A stretch of 64,000 nucleotides of DNA from Microbacterium sp. zg-Y1090 (GCF_030246945.1 NZ_CP126742.1:2666001-2730000); one strand, 5' to 3'. Positions 37,286-46,397 are shown, counted from the stretch's first letter. Made by a program: numbers and translations. Notes: generated by a model not told the origin, from the letters alone.

Positions 37286-37325
37286 GTTGTGCGTTCTCCC
37301 TAAATCCTGGGGCGCCGGCGGAGGC

Positions 37326-37700
37326 CTAGCGCGCCTTCTTCTTGCCGGCGACCGTGCGCTTGGGGCCCTTGCGGGTACGCGCGTTGGTCTTGGTGCGCTG
37401 GCCGCGCACCGGCAGGCCGCGGCGGTGGCGCAGGCCCTCGTACGAACCGATCTCGACCTTGCGGCGGATGTCGGCGGCCACCTCGCGGCGAAGGTCACCC
37501 TCCACCTTGTAGTTGCCCTCGATGTAGTCGCGGAGCGCGACGAGCTGATCGTCGCTGAGGTCCTTGACGCGGATGCTCTCGTCGATCCCGGTGGCGCTGA
37601 GGATCTCGTGGGAACGGGTACGGCCAACGCCGTAGATGTAGGTCAGGGCGATGACCACGCGCTTATCGCGCGGGATGTCGACGCCGGCAAGACGTGCCAT
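37326..37700 (-). CDS. rpsM: 30S ribosomal protein S13
   Basis: 124 residues. It shows [25 protein letters not shown] (helix-two-turn-helix) and the basic tail [20 protein letters not shown] that contacts tRNA. The whole gene is typical in length. The 155-base spacer upstream, after rpmJ, contains a hairpin and a 12-base motif shared with other spacers of the cluster. Confidence 0.98.
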   Translation of the reverse strand: MARLAGVDIPRDKRVVIALTYIYGVGRTRSHEILSATGIDESIRVKDLSDDQLVALRDYIEGNYKVEGDLRREVAADIRRKVEIGSYEGLRHRRGLPVRGQRTKTNARTRKGPKRTVAGKKKAR

Positions 37701-37805
37701 GCGGCTCTCCTAGGAGTGAGTGGAGGTGTGGAACAGGATCGGTGCCCGGGCCTCCGCCCCGAGGTGTCCCCCGCTCGCGCGGGTTCTGATCCTGCCGTGT
37801 GTATG

Positions 37806-37852
37806 TGTTCAGTTGTACGACTGGGTGGGCGGGGATGCCGTGGCATCCCGCC
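37806..37852 (-). promoter_or_regulatory. Hairpin plus shared 12-base motif in the rpmJ-rpsM spacer
   Basis: Stem GGGATGCC-GT-GGCATCCC (37,832-37,849, extended with a bulge) begins about 6 bases after the rpmJ stop. In transcript direction it is followed by TACAACTGAACA (37,806-37,817), identical to the motif after the rplE hairpin. The role is unknown; it could be an attenuator or antitermination-type site. Confidence 0.5.
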
Positions 37853-37855
37853 GCG

Positions 37856-37972
37856 TCAGCCCTGGCGCTGCTTGTGGCGCGGGTTGGACTTGCAGATGAC
37901 CATCACGCGGCCGTGGCGGCGGATGACCTTGCAGTGGTCGCAGATGGGCTTGACGGAGGGATTGACCTTCAT
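37856..37972 (-). CDS. rpmJ: 50S ribosomal protein L36 (zinc form)
   Basis: 38 residues. It starts [19 protein letters not shown], and Cys11, Cys14, Cys27 and His33 make the complete zinc ribbon, so this is the C+ paralogue that zinc-poor conditions would swap for a C- form. The usual map-infA-rpmJ-rpsM order is kept from infA on. It ends in RHKQRQG. Confidence 0.97.
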   Translation of the reverse strand: MKVNPSVKPICDHCKVIRRHGRVMVICKSNPRHKQRQG

Positions 37973-38039
37973 GATTTTCCTGTTCGCTGTCTTCGCCGGG
38001 CGGGCACGCGAGGGCCCGGGGCGTTACTTCTCGACCGGT

Positions 38040-38261
38040 CTAGCGGTAGCGGTAGACGATGCGACCGCGCGTGAGGTCGTACGGGCTGAGCTCGACGACG
38101 ACACGGTCTTCGGGGATGATGCGGATGTAGTTCTGCCGCATCTTGCCGGAGATGGTCGCGAGCACCTTGTGTCCGTTGCTCAGCTCCACGCGGAACATCG
38201 CGTTCGGGAGAGCCTCGGAGATCACACCCTCGATCTCGATGACACCGTCTTTCTTCGCCAT
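38040..38261 (-). CDS. infA: Translation initiation factor IF-1
   Basis: 73 residues, a single S1-like OB fold. [14 protein letters not shown] at the start, the ribosome-binding [18 protein letters not shown] and the end [13 protein letters not shown] are canonical. It binds the A site during initiation. It has its own candidate promoter about 95 bases upstream, so the alpha operon can be transcribed apart from map. Confidence 0.98.
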   Translation of the reverse strand: MAKKDGVIEIEGVISEALPNAMFRVELSNGHKVLATISGKMRQNYIRIIPEDRVVVELSPYDLTRGRIVYRYR

Positions 38262-38354
38262 ACGCTCGCTTACAGTTGTGCGGACCGGTCGGTCTGCGGT
38301 GGATGGGATTCGGTGCGGCGACACGCCAAAGCGGGCGCAACGCACCAAACGTCA

Positions 38355-38383
38355 AGCATACGTGGTAGTGACCGCGGCGGCAA
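38355..38383 (-). promoter_or_regulatory. Candidate infA promoter
   Basis: TTGCCG, 17 bases, TATGCT on the minus strand, about 95 bases before the infA start. The -35 box sits inside CCGACACGCCCGAGTTG (38,381-38,397), almost the same block that overlaps the -35 box of the rpsJ promoter. Confidence 0.7.
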
Positions 38384-38428
38384 CTCGGGCGTGTCGGTCG
38401 CGGCGTGTCGCCGGGGGACGCGTGGGGT

Positions 38429-39412
38429 TCACGCAGGGAAGACCCGGAAGTGCGCAAGCCGCTCCCCCAGCGTGTCGGCGCTCTCGAGGTGGGCCTGCCC
38501 TGCTCTGACGAAGGGTCGCCCGGTCGTGCCGCGGATCCAGTCCTCCCTCTCCTTCTCGGCCAGCAGCACCGCCTCGAGGTCGACGGCCCCCCGCAGCGCC
38601 GGGTCGGTGTACTTGCCCCTGCCGTCGAACTCGAACCAGGCGGGCACCGCCTCCAAGCCGATGTCGATCCAGAACCAGCCGCCGCGCGGCGCGCGGACCG
38701 GCACCTGCGGCACCAGCGCGGTGAAGCCGAGGTCCCGCAGGAACAGGCGGCACAGCGTCTCGCCTGCGGTCTCGGCGCGGCCGTCGGCGAAGGTCAGCAC
38801 TCGACGGCCCAGCCGCACACCCCGTGCGCGCGGATGTCGGACGAGGTGCTCCGCCACCTCCCGGCGGAACGCGGCGTCGGCATCGTCGTCGTAGGTGCGG
38901 GTGCGCGCCGTGTAGGCGACCTGATGGAGGGCGGCATCGGCGATGGCGAGGCCTGCTGCCTCGGGCGCGAGACGGATGACGTCCGCCACCGTGCGGGAGA
39001 GCGTCGTGCACGGGATGCCGCACACGACCGTGCGGTCGTGTATCGGCACCTCGATCTCGTGGCGTGCGACGATCCGGTCGCCGCCTGCGACGAGACCGTT
39101 CGTTCTGGCGCCACTCACATGCACCCGCTGCGGCCGCAGCCGCAGCAGGGGAAGACCGTGCAGCACCGCCGCGGACACGAAGGAGAAGACGGCATCCGTC
39201 CCGCGCCGGCGTTCGTGCGCGGCCACGACGCGGAGGAGGTGGCGGTCCTCGGAGTAGGCGGCACGCCAGGTCGCATCCGGCACGTACCAGCCACGGTGGA
39301 TTCGGCGCAGCTCCCCCGCCTCGACCGCGCCGGCCAGCCGGCGGGGCGACATGCCGGTCGCTTCGAGTCGGCTGCGGGACAGCAGGTGGCCGCGGGCCTC
39401 GGGAACATCCAT
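38429..39412 (-). CDS. AbiEi-like winged-helix protein fused to a DUF559-type nuclease-like domain
   Basis: 327 residues from ATG 39412 (GGGGGC upstream). The N-terminus contains RRLAGAVEAGELRRIHRGWYV, the helix-turn-helix and wing pattern of AbiEi-type antitoxin/regulator proteins. The middle (~60-220) has IPCTTLSRTVADVIRLA. The C-terminus (WFWIDIGLEAVPAWFEFDG, then GKY and EKEREDWIRG) resembles the DUF559/Vsr-like PD-(D/E)xK core with Asp, E-x-D and Lys. No AbiEii nucleotidyltransferase gene is adjacent. Proteins of this build are common orphans in Microbacteriaceae as far as I know, and their role is unclear. It is inserted between map and infA. Confidence 0.75.
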   Translation of the reverse strand: MDVPEARGHLLSRSRLEATGMSPRRLAGAVEAGELRRIHRGWYVPDATWRAAYSEDRHLLRVVAAHERRRGTDAVFSFVSAAVLHGLPLLRLRPQRVHVSGARTNGLVAGGDRIVARHEIEVPIHDRTVVCGIPCTTLSRTVADVIRLAPEAAGLAIADAALHQVAYTARTRTYDDDADAAFRREVAEHLVRHPRARGVRLGRRVLTFADGRAETAGETLCRLFLRDLGFTALVPQVPVRAPRGGWFWIDIGLEAVPAWFEFDGRGKYTDPALRGAVDLEAVLLAEKEREDWIRGTTGRPFVRAGQAHLESADTLGERLAHFRVFPA

Positions 39413-39571
39413 GCCCCCACGGTGGCCCACTCCGGAGACGCGTGCCGCGGCATCCCCCAGTTCCGCGCAGGTTCCCGCGTGATGGCCGCTTGTGGAGACA
39501 TCGCCGCCACCACCCCGCACCCCCGCGGCCGGTCCGCGAGGCGGCCGCGCACGACGATTCGGGCTCGCCAG

Positions 39572-39645
39572 CCCACACCGAGAGGACGAACCCACACTTC
39601 CCGCGCGTTCGCCGCGTGTGGGTTGGTGCGTTGCATGTGGGTTCG
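39572..39645. repeat. Dispersed hairpin element, copy 1
   Basis: About 74 bases that align with 39,956-40,032 (shared CCCACACCGA, TCCCGCGCGTTCG, TGTGGGTTCG). Both can fold as a hairpin of the AACCCACAC/GTGTGGGTT type around CCCGCGCGTTCG. It lies in the gap upstream of the AbiEi-like gene. Confidence 0.7.
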
Positions 39646-39955
39646 AGACGTCGCGGTACCTGTCTGCGACAGATCACGAGCCACGAGCCCCGCCGGACCG
39701 ACGCGAGCCCCCGGTCCTACCTCCGACCCGCCGAAGCCCTGCCCCGGCCCCGCCCCGCCCTCGCCCGGGTCCGCCCAAGCCCCGCCCCGATCCCGCTCGC
39801 CCCGCCCCGGCCCCGGCCGGGCCCACCCCGCCCCGGCGCCGCCCCGGTCCCGGCACGTCCTTCGCGCAGCTCCGATCCCGCTCGCCGACGCCACCCCCGC
39901 CCGGGCCCGCCCGGCCCAGTCCCGGCAGCTCCTTCGCGCGGCTCTGTGCGCGGCC
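39646..39955. other. C-rich low-complexity gap
   Basis: Around 310 bases of mostly CCCCG-type sequence between the two hairpin elements, with internal near-duplications (GATCCCGCTCGCC twice; TCCTTCGCGC twice). Open frames cross it on both strands, but they are Pro/Arg/Gly runs without a ribosome binding site or family match. No gene is supported. Confidence 0.65.
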
Positions 39956-40032
39956 ACCCCACACCGAATGCACGAAACCACACCTCCCGCGCGTTCGGGG
40001 GGTGTGGTCTCGTGCGTTGCGTGTGGGTTCGC
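39956..40032. repeat. Dispersed hairpin element, copy 2
   Basis: Second copy of the element at 39,572-39,645. The stem arms have co-varied (AACCACACC against GGTGTGGTC here, AACCCACAC against GTGTGGGTT in copy 1), which supports a conserved structure. Each copy has a second GTGTGGGTTC or ATGTGGGTTC box at its right end. Confidence 0.7.
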
Positions 40033-40044
40033 GGTGCGGATGCG

Positions 40045-40107
40045 CGGATGCCGGGGCTCCCGGATGCCGGGGCTCCCGGATGCCGGGGCTCGCGGATGCC
40101 GGCGGCC
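40045..40107. repeat. 16-bp tandem repeat, about 3.5 copies
   Basis: Unit CGGATGCCGGGGCTCC at 40,045, 40,061 and 40,077, then a partial copy. It lies just downstream of the DsbA-like gene and contains the heptamer GGATGCC that is frequent in this genome. Confidence 0.85.
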
Positions 40108-40138
40108 AGGATGCCGGGCCGGCGCGCGCCCGCGGGAA

Positions 40139-40819
40139 CTACTGACCCAGGCGGTCGGTGATGTCGGCGGCGACGTTTCCGCTGATGGTGACGTACTCGC
40201 CGTTCACCAGCAGCGTGGGGGTGCCCGCCTGGCCCTGCTCATTGGCGGGGAGCTTCTGCGACTGGGCCTGCACGAACTTGTTGTAAGTGCCGTCCTCGAT
40301 GCAGGCTGCGGCGTCGGGGGCCCCGGCATCCGCGGCCATCGACGCCATCAGCTCGTTGCTGAGGCCCTGGCCGGTCGGGTGCTCGGCGAACACGGCCTGC
40401 ATGAAGTCGTAGGCCGCCTCGCCTCCGGCCTCTTCGGCGACGCAGTACATCGCGCCGGCGGAGCGGGCAGAGAATTCGGTGCCGGATGCCGCGTTCAGCC
40501 CCGACAGCGCGACCGGCTGCAGACGCAGCGTGATGTCACCGGACTCGACCAGCGACGCGATCTCAGGGCCGTAGAGGTCCTCGAAGTCCTGGCAGTGGGG
40601 GCAGAAGAAGTCGGCCCACACCTCGACCTCGTCGGGCCCGTCGCCCACGATGATGGCGCCGGTCTCGGCCTCGACGGCCGCGCTCTCCGGCGGGGAGCCG
40701 GGCGAGGTCGCCGAGCTGTTCATGAACCAGACCAGCGCGCCGACGCCGACGAGCACGACGACGACCGCCACACTCACCCAGATCGCGAACCAGTTGGTCT
40801 TGTTGCCTGCCGCTGCCAC
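40139..40819 (-). CDS. Membrane-anchored DsbA-like thiol oxidoreductase
   Basis: 226 residues. One N-terminal membrane segment (IWVSVAVVVVLVGVGALVW, ~13-31) is followed by a Ser/Pro linker and a thioredoxin-fold DsbA domain outside the membrane. The active site is FFCPHCQ (~70), and the cis-proline loop is AGTPTLLVNG (~200). It also has Cys near 125 and 160 that may form a structural disulfide. It probably oxidises or isomerises exported proteins. GTG start at 40819. It lies nine bases after map, between map and the repeat-rich gap, a position foreign to the classical spc operon. Confidence 0.9.
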   Translation of the reverse strand: MAAAGNKTNWFAIWVSVAVVVVLVGVGALVWFMNSSATSPGSPPESAAVEAETGAIIVGDGPDEVEVWADFFCPHCQDFEDLYGPEIASLVESGDITLRLQPVALSGLNAASGTEFSARSAGAMYCVAEEAGGEAAYDFMQAVFAEHPTGQGLSNELMASMAADAGAPDAAACIEDGTYNKFVQAQSQKLPANEQGQAGTPTLLVNGEYVTISGNVAADITDRLGQ

Positions 40820-40828
40820 GAGCCGCCC

Positions 40829-41659
40829 CTATCCGATCTTGCGCGGGACCACGCCGAACGGCGCGAGGCCCGCTGCTCCTCCATCGGGCGCCGTGAGCAC
40901 CCAGATGCCTTCATCATGCACCGCGACGCTATGTTCCCAGTGTGAGCCGGCCGAGCCGTCGATGGTCGAGACCGTCCAGTCGTCGTCCTCGACGAAGGTC
41001 TCCTCGCTGCCGGCGACCACCATCGGCTCGATCGCCAGGCACAGACCCGGCTTGACCTCGGGTCCGCGGTCGGCGACCCGGTAGTTGAACACCGACGGCG
41101 CCTCGTGCATCTTGCGGCCGATCCCGTGGCCGACATAGTCGCGCAGGATGCCGTAGTCCTCGCCGGAATCCTCGATGTACCCCTGCACGGCCGCACCGAC
41201 CTCACCGATGTGACGGGCGTGCGCGAGCGCGGCGATGCCGGCCCAGAGCGACCCCTCGGTCACCTCGGACAGCCGCTCGCGGGCGGCGACGAGTTCGGGC
41301 CGCGACGGGTCGGGCACGACGACGGTGATCGCCGAGTCCCCGTTCCACCCGCGGTACTGGGCCCCGGCGTCGATCGACACGATGTCGCCCGGCTCGAGTG
41401 CGCGGTCGCTGGGGATGCCGTGGACGACCTGCTCGTTCACCGACGTGCAGACGGTGTGGCGGTAGCCGCGCACCAGCTGGAAGTTCGACTCGGCCCCGCG
41501 TGCGCGGATGACCTCGGACGCGGCGGCATCCAGCTGCAGCGTCGTCACCCCCGGCGCCACCAGCGCCCGCACGGCGTCGAGCGCGGCGGCGGTGATGAGT
41601 CCGGGTTCGACCATCGACCGCAGCTGCGCGGGGGTCTTGTAGATGGAGCGGCGCAGCAC
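40829..41659 (-). CDS. map: Methionine aminopeptidase, type I
   Basis: 276 residues. It removes the initiator methionine. The dinuclear metal site is complete: Asp in SIDAGAQYRGWNGDSA (two aspartates), His in GHGIGRKMHEAP, Glu in LAIEPMV and Glu in HWEHSVAV. TVCTSVNEQVVHGIPSD is the substrate-pocket His region. The GTG start at 41659 comes five bases after the adk stop, so the two are transcribed together, as in other bacteria. Confidence 0.97.
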   Translation of the reverse strand: MLRRSIYKTPAQLRSMVEPGLITAAALDAVRALVAPGVTTLQLDAAASEVIRARGAESNFQLVRGYRHTVCTSVNEQVVHGIPSDRALEPGDIVSIDAGAQYRGWNGDSAITVVVPDPSRPELVAARERLSEVTEGSLWAGIAALAHARHIGEVGAAVQGYIEDSGEDYGILRDYVGHGIGRKMHEAPSVFNYRVADRGPEVKPGLCLAIEPMVVAGSEETFVEDDDWTVSTIDGSAGSHWEHSVAVHDEGIWVLTAPDGGAAGLAPFGVVPRKIG

Positions 41660-41664
41660 GTCGA

Positions 41665-42255
41665 TCAGGCGCCGACGAGATCGCGCGCGGCCAGCGCGGC
41701 GCGGATCCGCTCGGTGATCTCGTCCAGCGTGCCGACGCCGTCGATCGTGTCGACGATGCCGCGCCCGCGGTAGACGTCGAGGATCGGCGCGGTCTCCCGC
41801 TCGTAGATGCCGAGGCGGTTCGCGATGACCTCTTCGGTGTCGTCGGTGCGGCCCTGCTCGGCGGCGCGCAGCGTGAGCCGCGAGATGCTCTCATCGCGGG
41901 GCACGCTCAGCTCGATCACGCCGGTGAGCTCCTCGCCGCGGCCATCCAGGAACGCGTCGAGGTCGGCCACCTGGCCGAGATTGCGGGGGTAGCCGTCGAG
42001 GAGGAAGCCGGCGGCGGCGTCGTCCTGCGTGAGCCGGTCGCGCACGATCGCGCTGGTCAGCTCGTCGGGGACGAGGTTGCCGGCCTCGATGATGGCCTGC
42101 ACCTGCTTGCCGAGCTCGGTGCCGGCCTTCACGTTGGCGCGGAACACGTCGCCGGTGGAGATGACGGGGATGCCGAAGGCCTCGGCGACGCGCACGCCCT
42201 GCGTGCCCTTGCCCGAGCCCTGCGGTCCGACGATGAGAAGACGGGGGATGGTCAT
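41665..42255 (-). CDS. adk: Adenylate kinase
   Basis: 196 residues, the short form without the zinc-binding LID extension. P-loop GPQGSGKGTQG near residue 10, AMP-binding DVFRANV and FLLDGYPRNL with the conserved Arg, and a short LID. It interconverts ATP, AMP and ADP. The ATG at 42255 overlaps the secY stop (ATGA), which shows translational coupling. Confidence 0.97.
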   Translation of the reverse strand: MTIPRLLIVGPQGSGKGTQGVRVAEAFGIPVISTGDVFRANVKAGTELGKQVQAIIEAGNLVPDELTSAIVRDRLTQDDAAAGFLLDGYPRNLGQVADLDAFLDGRGEELTGVIELSVPRDESISRLTLRAAEQGRTDDTEEVIANRLGIYERETAPILDVYRGRGIVDTIDGVGTLDEITERIRAALAARDLVGA

Positions 42256-43577
42256 CGGAGGAGTCCTTCGTAGTGGCGCTGCTGCAGCTGGGCGTCGATC
42301 TGCTTGACCGTCTCGAGACCCACGCCGACGATGATGAGGATCGACGCGCCACCGAACGGGAAGTTCTGGTTGGCGCCGACCGTCGCGAGGGCCAGCAGCG
42401 GGAGCAGGGCGATGAGACCCAGGTAGATCGATCCCGGCAGTGTGATGCGCGTCAGCACGTAGTCGAGGTACTCGGCGGTCGGCCGGCCGGCACGGATGCC
42501 GGGGATGAATCCGCCGTACTTCTTCATGTTGTCCGCGACATCGACCGGGTTGAACGTGATGGCGACGTAGAAGTAGGTGAAGCCGACGATCAGCAGGAAG
42601 TAGACCGCCATGTAGAACGGGCTGTCACCGGTGGTGAAGTACTGCTGGATCCAGGCCACCCAGCCGGGGATGTTGCCGTCGGCATCGGGCGTCTGGTTGA
42701 ACTGCGCGATCAGGGCGGGGATGTACAGCAGCGACGAGGCGAAGATGACGGGCACGACGCCGGCCATGTTCACCTTGATCGGGATGTAGGTGTTGGTGCC
42801 GCCGTAGGTGCGCCGACCGACCATGCGCTTGGCGTACTGCACCGGGATGCGCCGCTGGGACTGCTCGACGAACACGACCAGCGCGACGGTGAGGATGCCG
42901 ACCGCGAGCACCAGGAGGAAGATCTCGAAGCTGCGTGCCTGCCAGATCGACCACATGGCCGAGGGGAAGGTCGCTGCGATCGAGGTGAAGATGAGGATCG
43001 ACATGCCGTTGCCGACGCCGCGCTCGGTGACGAGCTCCGCGAACCACATGATGAGGCCGGTGCCGGCGGTCATCGTGATGATCATGAGCAGCTGGGCCCA
43101 CCACGCGTCGTTGGTGAGCACCTGCTCGCAGTCGGCGATGCCGGTGATGCCGAAGAGCTGGCCGCTGCGGGCCACGGTGATGAGCGTGGTCGACTGCAGC
43201 ATCGCGAGGGCGATGGTGAGGTAGCGCGTGTACTGGGTCAGCTTGGCCTGGCCGGCCTGGCCTTCCTTGTACAGGGCCTCGAAGTGCGGGATGACCACAC
43301 GCAGCAGCTGCACGATGATCGTCGCGGTGATGTACGGCATCACGCCGAGCGCGAAGATCGACAGCTGCAGCAGGGCGCCACCGGAGAAGAGGTTCACCAG
43401 TGAGAGCAGGCCCTCGGTGCTGCCGGACTGCGCGAGACACGACTGCACGTTCGGGAAGTCCACGAACGGCGTCGGCACGTGCGCGCCCAGGCGATAGATG
43501 GCGATGATCGCGAGCGTGAAGCCGATCTTCCGCCGCAGGTCGGGTGTGCGGAAGACCCGCGCGATGGCGCTGAACAA
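42252..43577 (-). CDS. secY: Protein translocase subunit SecY
   Basis: 441 residues, ten membrane segments forming the Sec channel. Typical starts of the conserved parts are FRTPDLRRKIGFTLAIIAIYRLG, the plug region after GGALLQLSIFALGVMPYI and the cytoplasmic loop RRIPVQYAKR. The TTG at 43577 is chosen because GGAGG lies seven bases before it and because homologues start there (LFSAIARVF); an upstream in-frame extension has no support. A strong hairpin separates it from rplO. Confidence 0.96.
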   Translation of the reverse strand: MFSAIARVFRTPDLRRKIGFTLAIIAIYRLGAHVPTPFVDFPNVQSCLAQSGSTEGLLSLVNLFSGGALLQLSIFALGVMPYITATIIVQLLRVVIPHFEALYKEGQAGQAKLTQYTRYLTIALAMLQSTTLITVARSGQLFGITGIADCEQVLTNDAWWAQLLMIITMTAGTGLIMWFAELVTERGVGNGMSILIFTSIAATFPSAMWSIWQARSFEIFLLVLAVGILTVALVVFVEQSQRRIPVQYAKRMVGRRTYGGTNTYIPIKVNMAGVVPVIFASSLLYIPALIAQFNQTPDADGNIPGWVAWIQQYFTTGDSPFYMAVYFLLIVGFTYFYVAITFNPVDVADNMKKYGGFIPGIRAGRPTAEYLDYVLTRITLPGSIYLGLIALLPLLALATVGANQNFPFGGASILIIVGVGLETVKQIDAQLQQRHYEGLLR

Positions 43578-43636
43578 GTCGGATTCCTCCAGTGAGATCG
43601 GCGGCGGCACAAGGCGCGCCGTCAACCAGAGTACGG

Positions 43637-43669
43637 CACAGGGGCCGGAGCGCTGCTCCGGCCCCTGTG
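43637..43669 (-). terminator. Strong hairpin between rplO and secY
   Basis: Perfect 15-bp stem (CACAGGGGCCGGAGC with its complement) and a three-base loop, beginning seven bases after the rplO stop. It would act as a partial terminator or processing site and set the ratio of ribosomal proteins to SecY. Confidence 0.8.
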
Positions 43670-43675
43670 GCGCGA

Positions 43676-44233
43676 TTACTTGATGGTGCCGCCGGCGGCG
43701 ACGATCTTCTGCTCAGCGGAGCCGGAGACCTTGTCCACCGACACCGTGAGCGGGACCGAGATGTCGCCGGTGCCGAGCACCTTGACCTTCTCGTTCTTGC
43801 GAACGGCACCCTTGGCGACCAGGTCGCCCACGGTGACGTCGCCACCCTGCGGGTACAGCTCGGCGAGCTTCTCGAGGTTCACGACCTGGTACTCGACGCG
43901 GAACGGGTTCTTGAACCCGCGCAGCTTCGGAGTGCGCATGTGCAGCGGCATCTGGCCGCCCTCGAAGCCGACCTTCACGCTGTAGCGGGCTTTGGTGCCC
44001 TTGGTGCCACGGCCCGAGGTCTTACCCTTCGAGCCCTCACCGCGGCCGACACGGGTCTTGGCCGTGTTGGAACCGGGGACCGGGCGCAGGTGGTGGACCT
44101 TCAGCACGCCGGGACGGGATGCCGGGGCATCCTTCTTCGGCGCAGCCTTGGGGGCAGCCGACTTCTTGGCGGCAGCCTTCTTGGGCGCGGCCGTCGTGAC
44201 GGCCTCGTCCTTCTTCTCGGCCTTCTCAGCCAT
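43676..44233 (-). CDS. rplO: 50S ribosomal protein L15
   Basis: 185 residues. The L15 core ([38 protein letters not shown]) is preceded by an unusual ~40-residue Lys/Ala/Pro N-terminal extension ([17 protein letters not shown]). L15 helps assemble the large subunit. Its start overlaps the rpmD stop by one base. Confidence 0.97.
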   Translation of the reverse strand: MAEKAEKKDEAVTTAAPKKAAAKKSAAPKAAPKKDAPASRPGVLKVHHLRPVPGSNTAKTRVGRGEGSKGKTSGRGTKGTKARYSVKVGFEGGQMPLHMRTPKLRGFKNPFRVEYQVVNLEKLAELYPQGGDVTVGDLVAKGAVRKNEKVKVLGTGDISVPLTVSVDKVSGSAEQKIVAAGGTIK

Positions 44234-44418
44234 TAGTCGATCTCCTCAACCTTGACGAGGTGGGCGACGGTCTTGACGTAGCCGCGCGTCTGCGCGTCGT
44301 CGGGACGGACGACCGAGTCGCCGATCCGCTTGAGACCGAGGCTGCGCAGCGTGTCACGCTGGTTCTGCTTCTCGCTCACCTTGGACTTGACCTGCGTCAC
44401 CTTCAGACGGGCAGCCAT
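44233..44418 (-). CDS. rpmD: 50S ribosomal protein L30
   Basis: 61 residues, the usual size. [20 protein letters not shown] and [14 protein letters not shown] are the conserved parts. The ATG at 44418 overlaps the rpsE stop, and its own stop overlaps rplO, making a tightly coupled trio. Confidence 0.97.
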   Translation of the reverse strand: MAARLKVTQVKSKVSEKQNQRDTLRSLGLKRIGDSVVRPDDAQTRGYVKTVAHLVKVEEID

Positions 44419-45098
44419 CAGGCACCTACCTTCTTCGCCGCAGCGGCCTTGGCTTCGTTGCGGATGATGATCGCCGGAACGACCGCGTCGTAGTCCAGAC
44501 CACGACGGGCGGCAACGGCACGGGGCTCCTCGAGGCTCTTGAGGGCCTCGACGGTCGCGTGCACGATGTTGATCGTGTTGGACGAACCCAGCGACTTCGA
44601 CAGCACGTCGTGGATGCCGGCGCACTCGAGCACGGCACGCACGGGACCACCGGCGATGACACCGGTACCGGCGGCAGCCGGACGCAGCAGCACCACACCG
44701 GCGGCGGCCTCACCCTGCACGGGGTGCGGGATGGTGGAGCCGACGCGGGGCACGCGGAAGAAGTTGCGCTTGGCCTCTTCGACACCCTTCGAGATGGCCA
44801 GGGGCACCTCGCGGGCCTTGCCGTAGCCGACACCCACGAGACCGTTGCCGTCGCCGACCACCACGAGGGCGGTGAAGCTGAAGCGACGGCCACCCTTGAC
44901 GACCTTCGACACGCGGTTGATCGTGACGACGCGCTCGAGGAACTGGCTGTCGTTGCGGTCGCGCGAGTTGCGGTCGCGGGTCTGGCTGCGCTCGCGACCC
45001 CCGCGGCGCGGCTCGCGCTCCGCAGTCGCCGTCTCGGGCGCGGCCTCGGCCGCAGCCGGAGCGGTTTCGGTCACTTCGTTCTCCTTGTTCTCGCTCAC
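44418..45098 (-). CDS. rpsE: 30S ribosomal protein S5
   Basis: 226 residues. Core: [56 protein letters not shown]5 forms the mRNA entry site and affects fidelity. The first ~50 residues are an Ala/Glu then Arg-rich extension ([15 protein letters not shown]). Overlaps rplR by four bases (ATGA). Confidence 0.97.
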   Translation of the reverse strand: MSENKENEVTETAPAAAEAAPETATAEREPRRGGRERSQTRDRNSRDRNDSQFLERVVTINRVSKVVKGGRRFSFTALVVVGDGNGLVGVGYGKAREVPLAISKGVEEAKRNFFRVPRVGSTIPHPVQGEAAAGVVLLRPAAAGTGVIAGGPVRAVLECAGIHDVLSKSLGSSNTINIVHATVEALKSLEEPRAVAARRGLDYDAVVPAIIIRNEAKAAAAKKVGA

Positions 45099-45454
45099 AG
45101 GTTCAGGCCTCCCTCGCGGGCGCCGTCGGCGATCGCGGCGACGCGGCCCGCATAGCGGTTGCCACCACGGTCGAACACGACGTCGGTGACGCCGGCGGCC
45201 TTGGCACGCTCGGCGACCAGCTCGCCGACCTTGCGGGCCTTGGCGGTCTTGTCACCGTCGAAGGCGCGCAGGTCGGTCTCGAGGGTCGACGCCGACGCAA
45301 GGGTGTGACCCTTGCTGTCGTCGACCAGCTGGACGAAGACGTGACGGGCCGAACGGGTGACGACAAGACGCGGACGCGCCTCGGTGCCGACGACCTTCTT
45401 GCGCAGACGCGCGTGACGACGCGCGCGTGCGACGGACTTGGAAGTCACAGCCAT
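45095..45454 (-). CDS. rplR: 50S ribosomal protein L18
   Basis: 119 residues. [41 protein letters not shown] and the C-terminal [21 protein letters not shown] are standard. L18 attaches 5S rRNA to the large subunit. Two bases separate it from rplF. Confidence 0.98.
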   Translation of the reverse strand: MAVTSKSVARARRHARLRKKVVGTEARPRLVVTRSARHVFVQLVDDSKGHTLASASTLETDLRAFDGDKTAKARKVGELVAERAKAAGVTDVVFDRGGNRYAGRVAAIADGAREGGLNL

Positions 45455-45456
45455 GG

Positions 45457-45993
45457 TTACTTACCAGCCTTTCCGGCCTTGCGCCGAACGACCTCGCCGG
45501 CGTAGCGCACACCCTTGCCCTTGTACGGCTCGGGCTTGCGGATCTTGCGGATGTTGGCGGCGGCTTCACCGACGGCCTGCTTGTCGATGCCGCTCACCGT
45601 GAGCTTGTTGTTGCCCTCGACCGTGAACGTGATGCCGGCCGGCGGGTCGACGAGCACGGGGTGCGAGAAGCCGAGGGCGAACTCGACCGAGCCGCCCTTC
45701 TGGGCCACGCGGTAACCGGTGCCGACGACCTCAAGGCCCTTGGTGTAGCCCTGGGTGACGCCGATGATGTTGTTGTTGATGAGCGTGCGCGTCAGACCGT
45801 GGAGCGAACGCGACTCGCGCTCGTCGTCGGGACGGGAGACCAGAACCTGGTTCTCCTGGACAGCGACCTCGATGGGGCGCGCCACGGTGAGCTTGAGCTC
45901 ACCCTTGGGGCCCTTGACGGAGACATCCTGGCCGGAGACCTCGACGGTCACGTCGGCGGGGATGTCGATGGGAAGACGACCGATGCGGGACAT
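45457..45993 (-). CDS. rplF: 50S ribosomal protein L6
   Basis: 178 residues, two repeated L6 domains. [25 protein letters not shown]-like [15 protein letters not shown] and the conserved [23 protein letters not shown]. It binds near the factor-binding centre of the 50S subunit. Five bases after rpsH. Confidence 0.98.
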   Translation of the reverse strand: MSRIGRLPIDIPADVTVEVSGQDVSVKGPKGELKLTVARPIEVAVQENQVLVSRPDDERESRSLHGLTRTLINNNIIGVTQGYTKGLEVVGTGYRVAQKGGSVEFALGFSHPVLVDPPAGITFTVEGNNKLTVSGIDKQAVGEAAANIRKIRKPEPYKGKGVRYAGEVVRRKAGKAGK

Positions 45994-45998
45994 TCAGA

Positions 45999-46397
45999 TC
46001 ACCACACGTAGGCGAGGACTTCCCCGCCGACGCCCTTCGACTCAGCCTGGCGGTCCGTGAGGAGACCAGAGGAGGTGGACAGGATCGCGACGCCGAGGCC
46101 ACCGAGAACGGTGGGCAGCTCGGTCGAGCGTGCGTACACGCGCAGACCCGGCTTGGAGACGCGCTTGATGCCGGCGATGGACCGCTCGCGGTTGGGGCCG
46201 TACTTCAGCGACAGCGTGAGGGTCTGGCCGACACGGGCGTCGGAGACCTCCCAACCGGCGATGTAGCCCTCCTGCTGGAGGATCTCGGCGATGTGAGTCT
46301 TGAGCTTGGAGCTCGGCATGGACACCGTTTCGTGGTGGGCCGAGTTCGCGTTGCGCAGACGGGTCAGCATGTCTGCGACCGGGTCTGTCATTGTCAT
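45999..46397 (-). CDS. rpsH: 30S ribosomal protein S8
   Basis: 132 residues. [39 protein letters not shown] and the end [14 protein letters not shown] are typical. S8 binds the centre of 16S rRNA and in E. coli represses the spc operon at its own mRNA. rpsN, expected just before it, is absent; a 135-base hairpin-bearing spacer is there. Confidence 0.98.
   Translation of the reverse strand: MTMTDPVADMLTRLRNANSAHHETVSMPSSKLKTHIAEILQQEGYIAGWEVSDARVGQTLTLSLKYGPNRERSIAGIKRVSKPGLRVYARSTELPTVLGGLGVAILSTSSGLLTDRQAESKGVGGEVLAYVW

Noticed and set aside
39115..39981. Minus-strand frame through the C-rich gap
   Set aside because: Composition is Gly/Arg/Ala from low-complexity DNA; it overlaps the AbiEi-like gene in another frame and has no family match.
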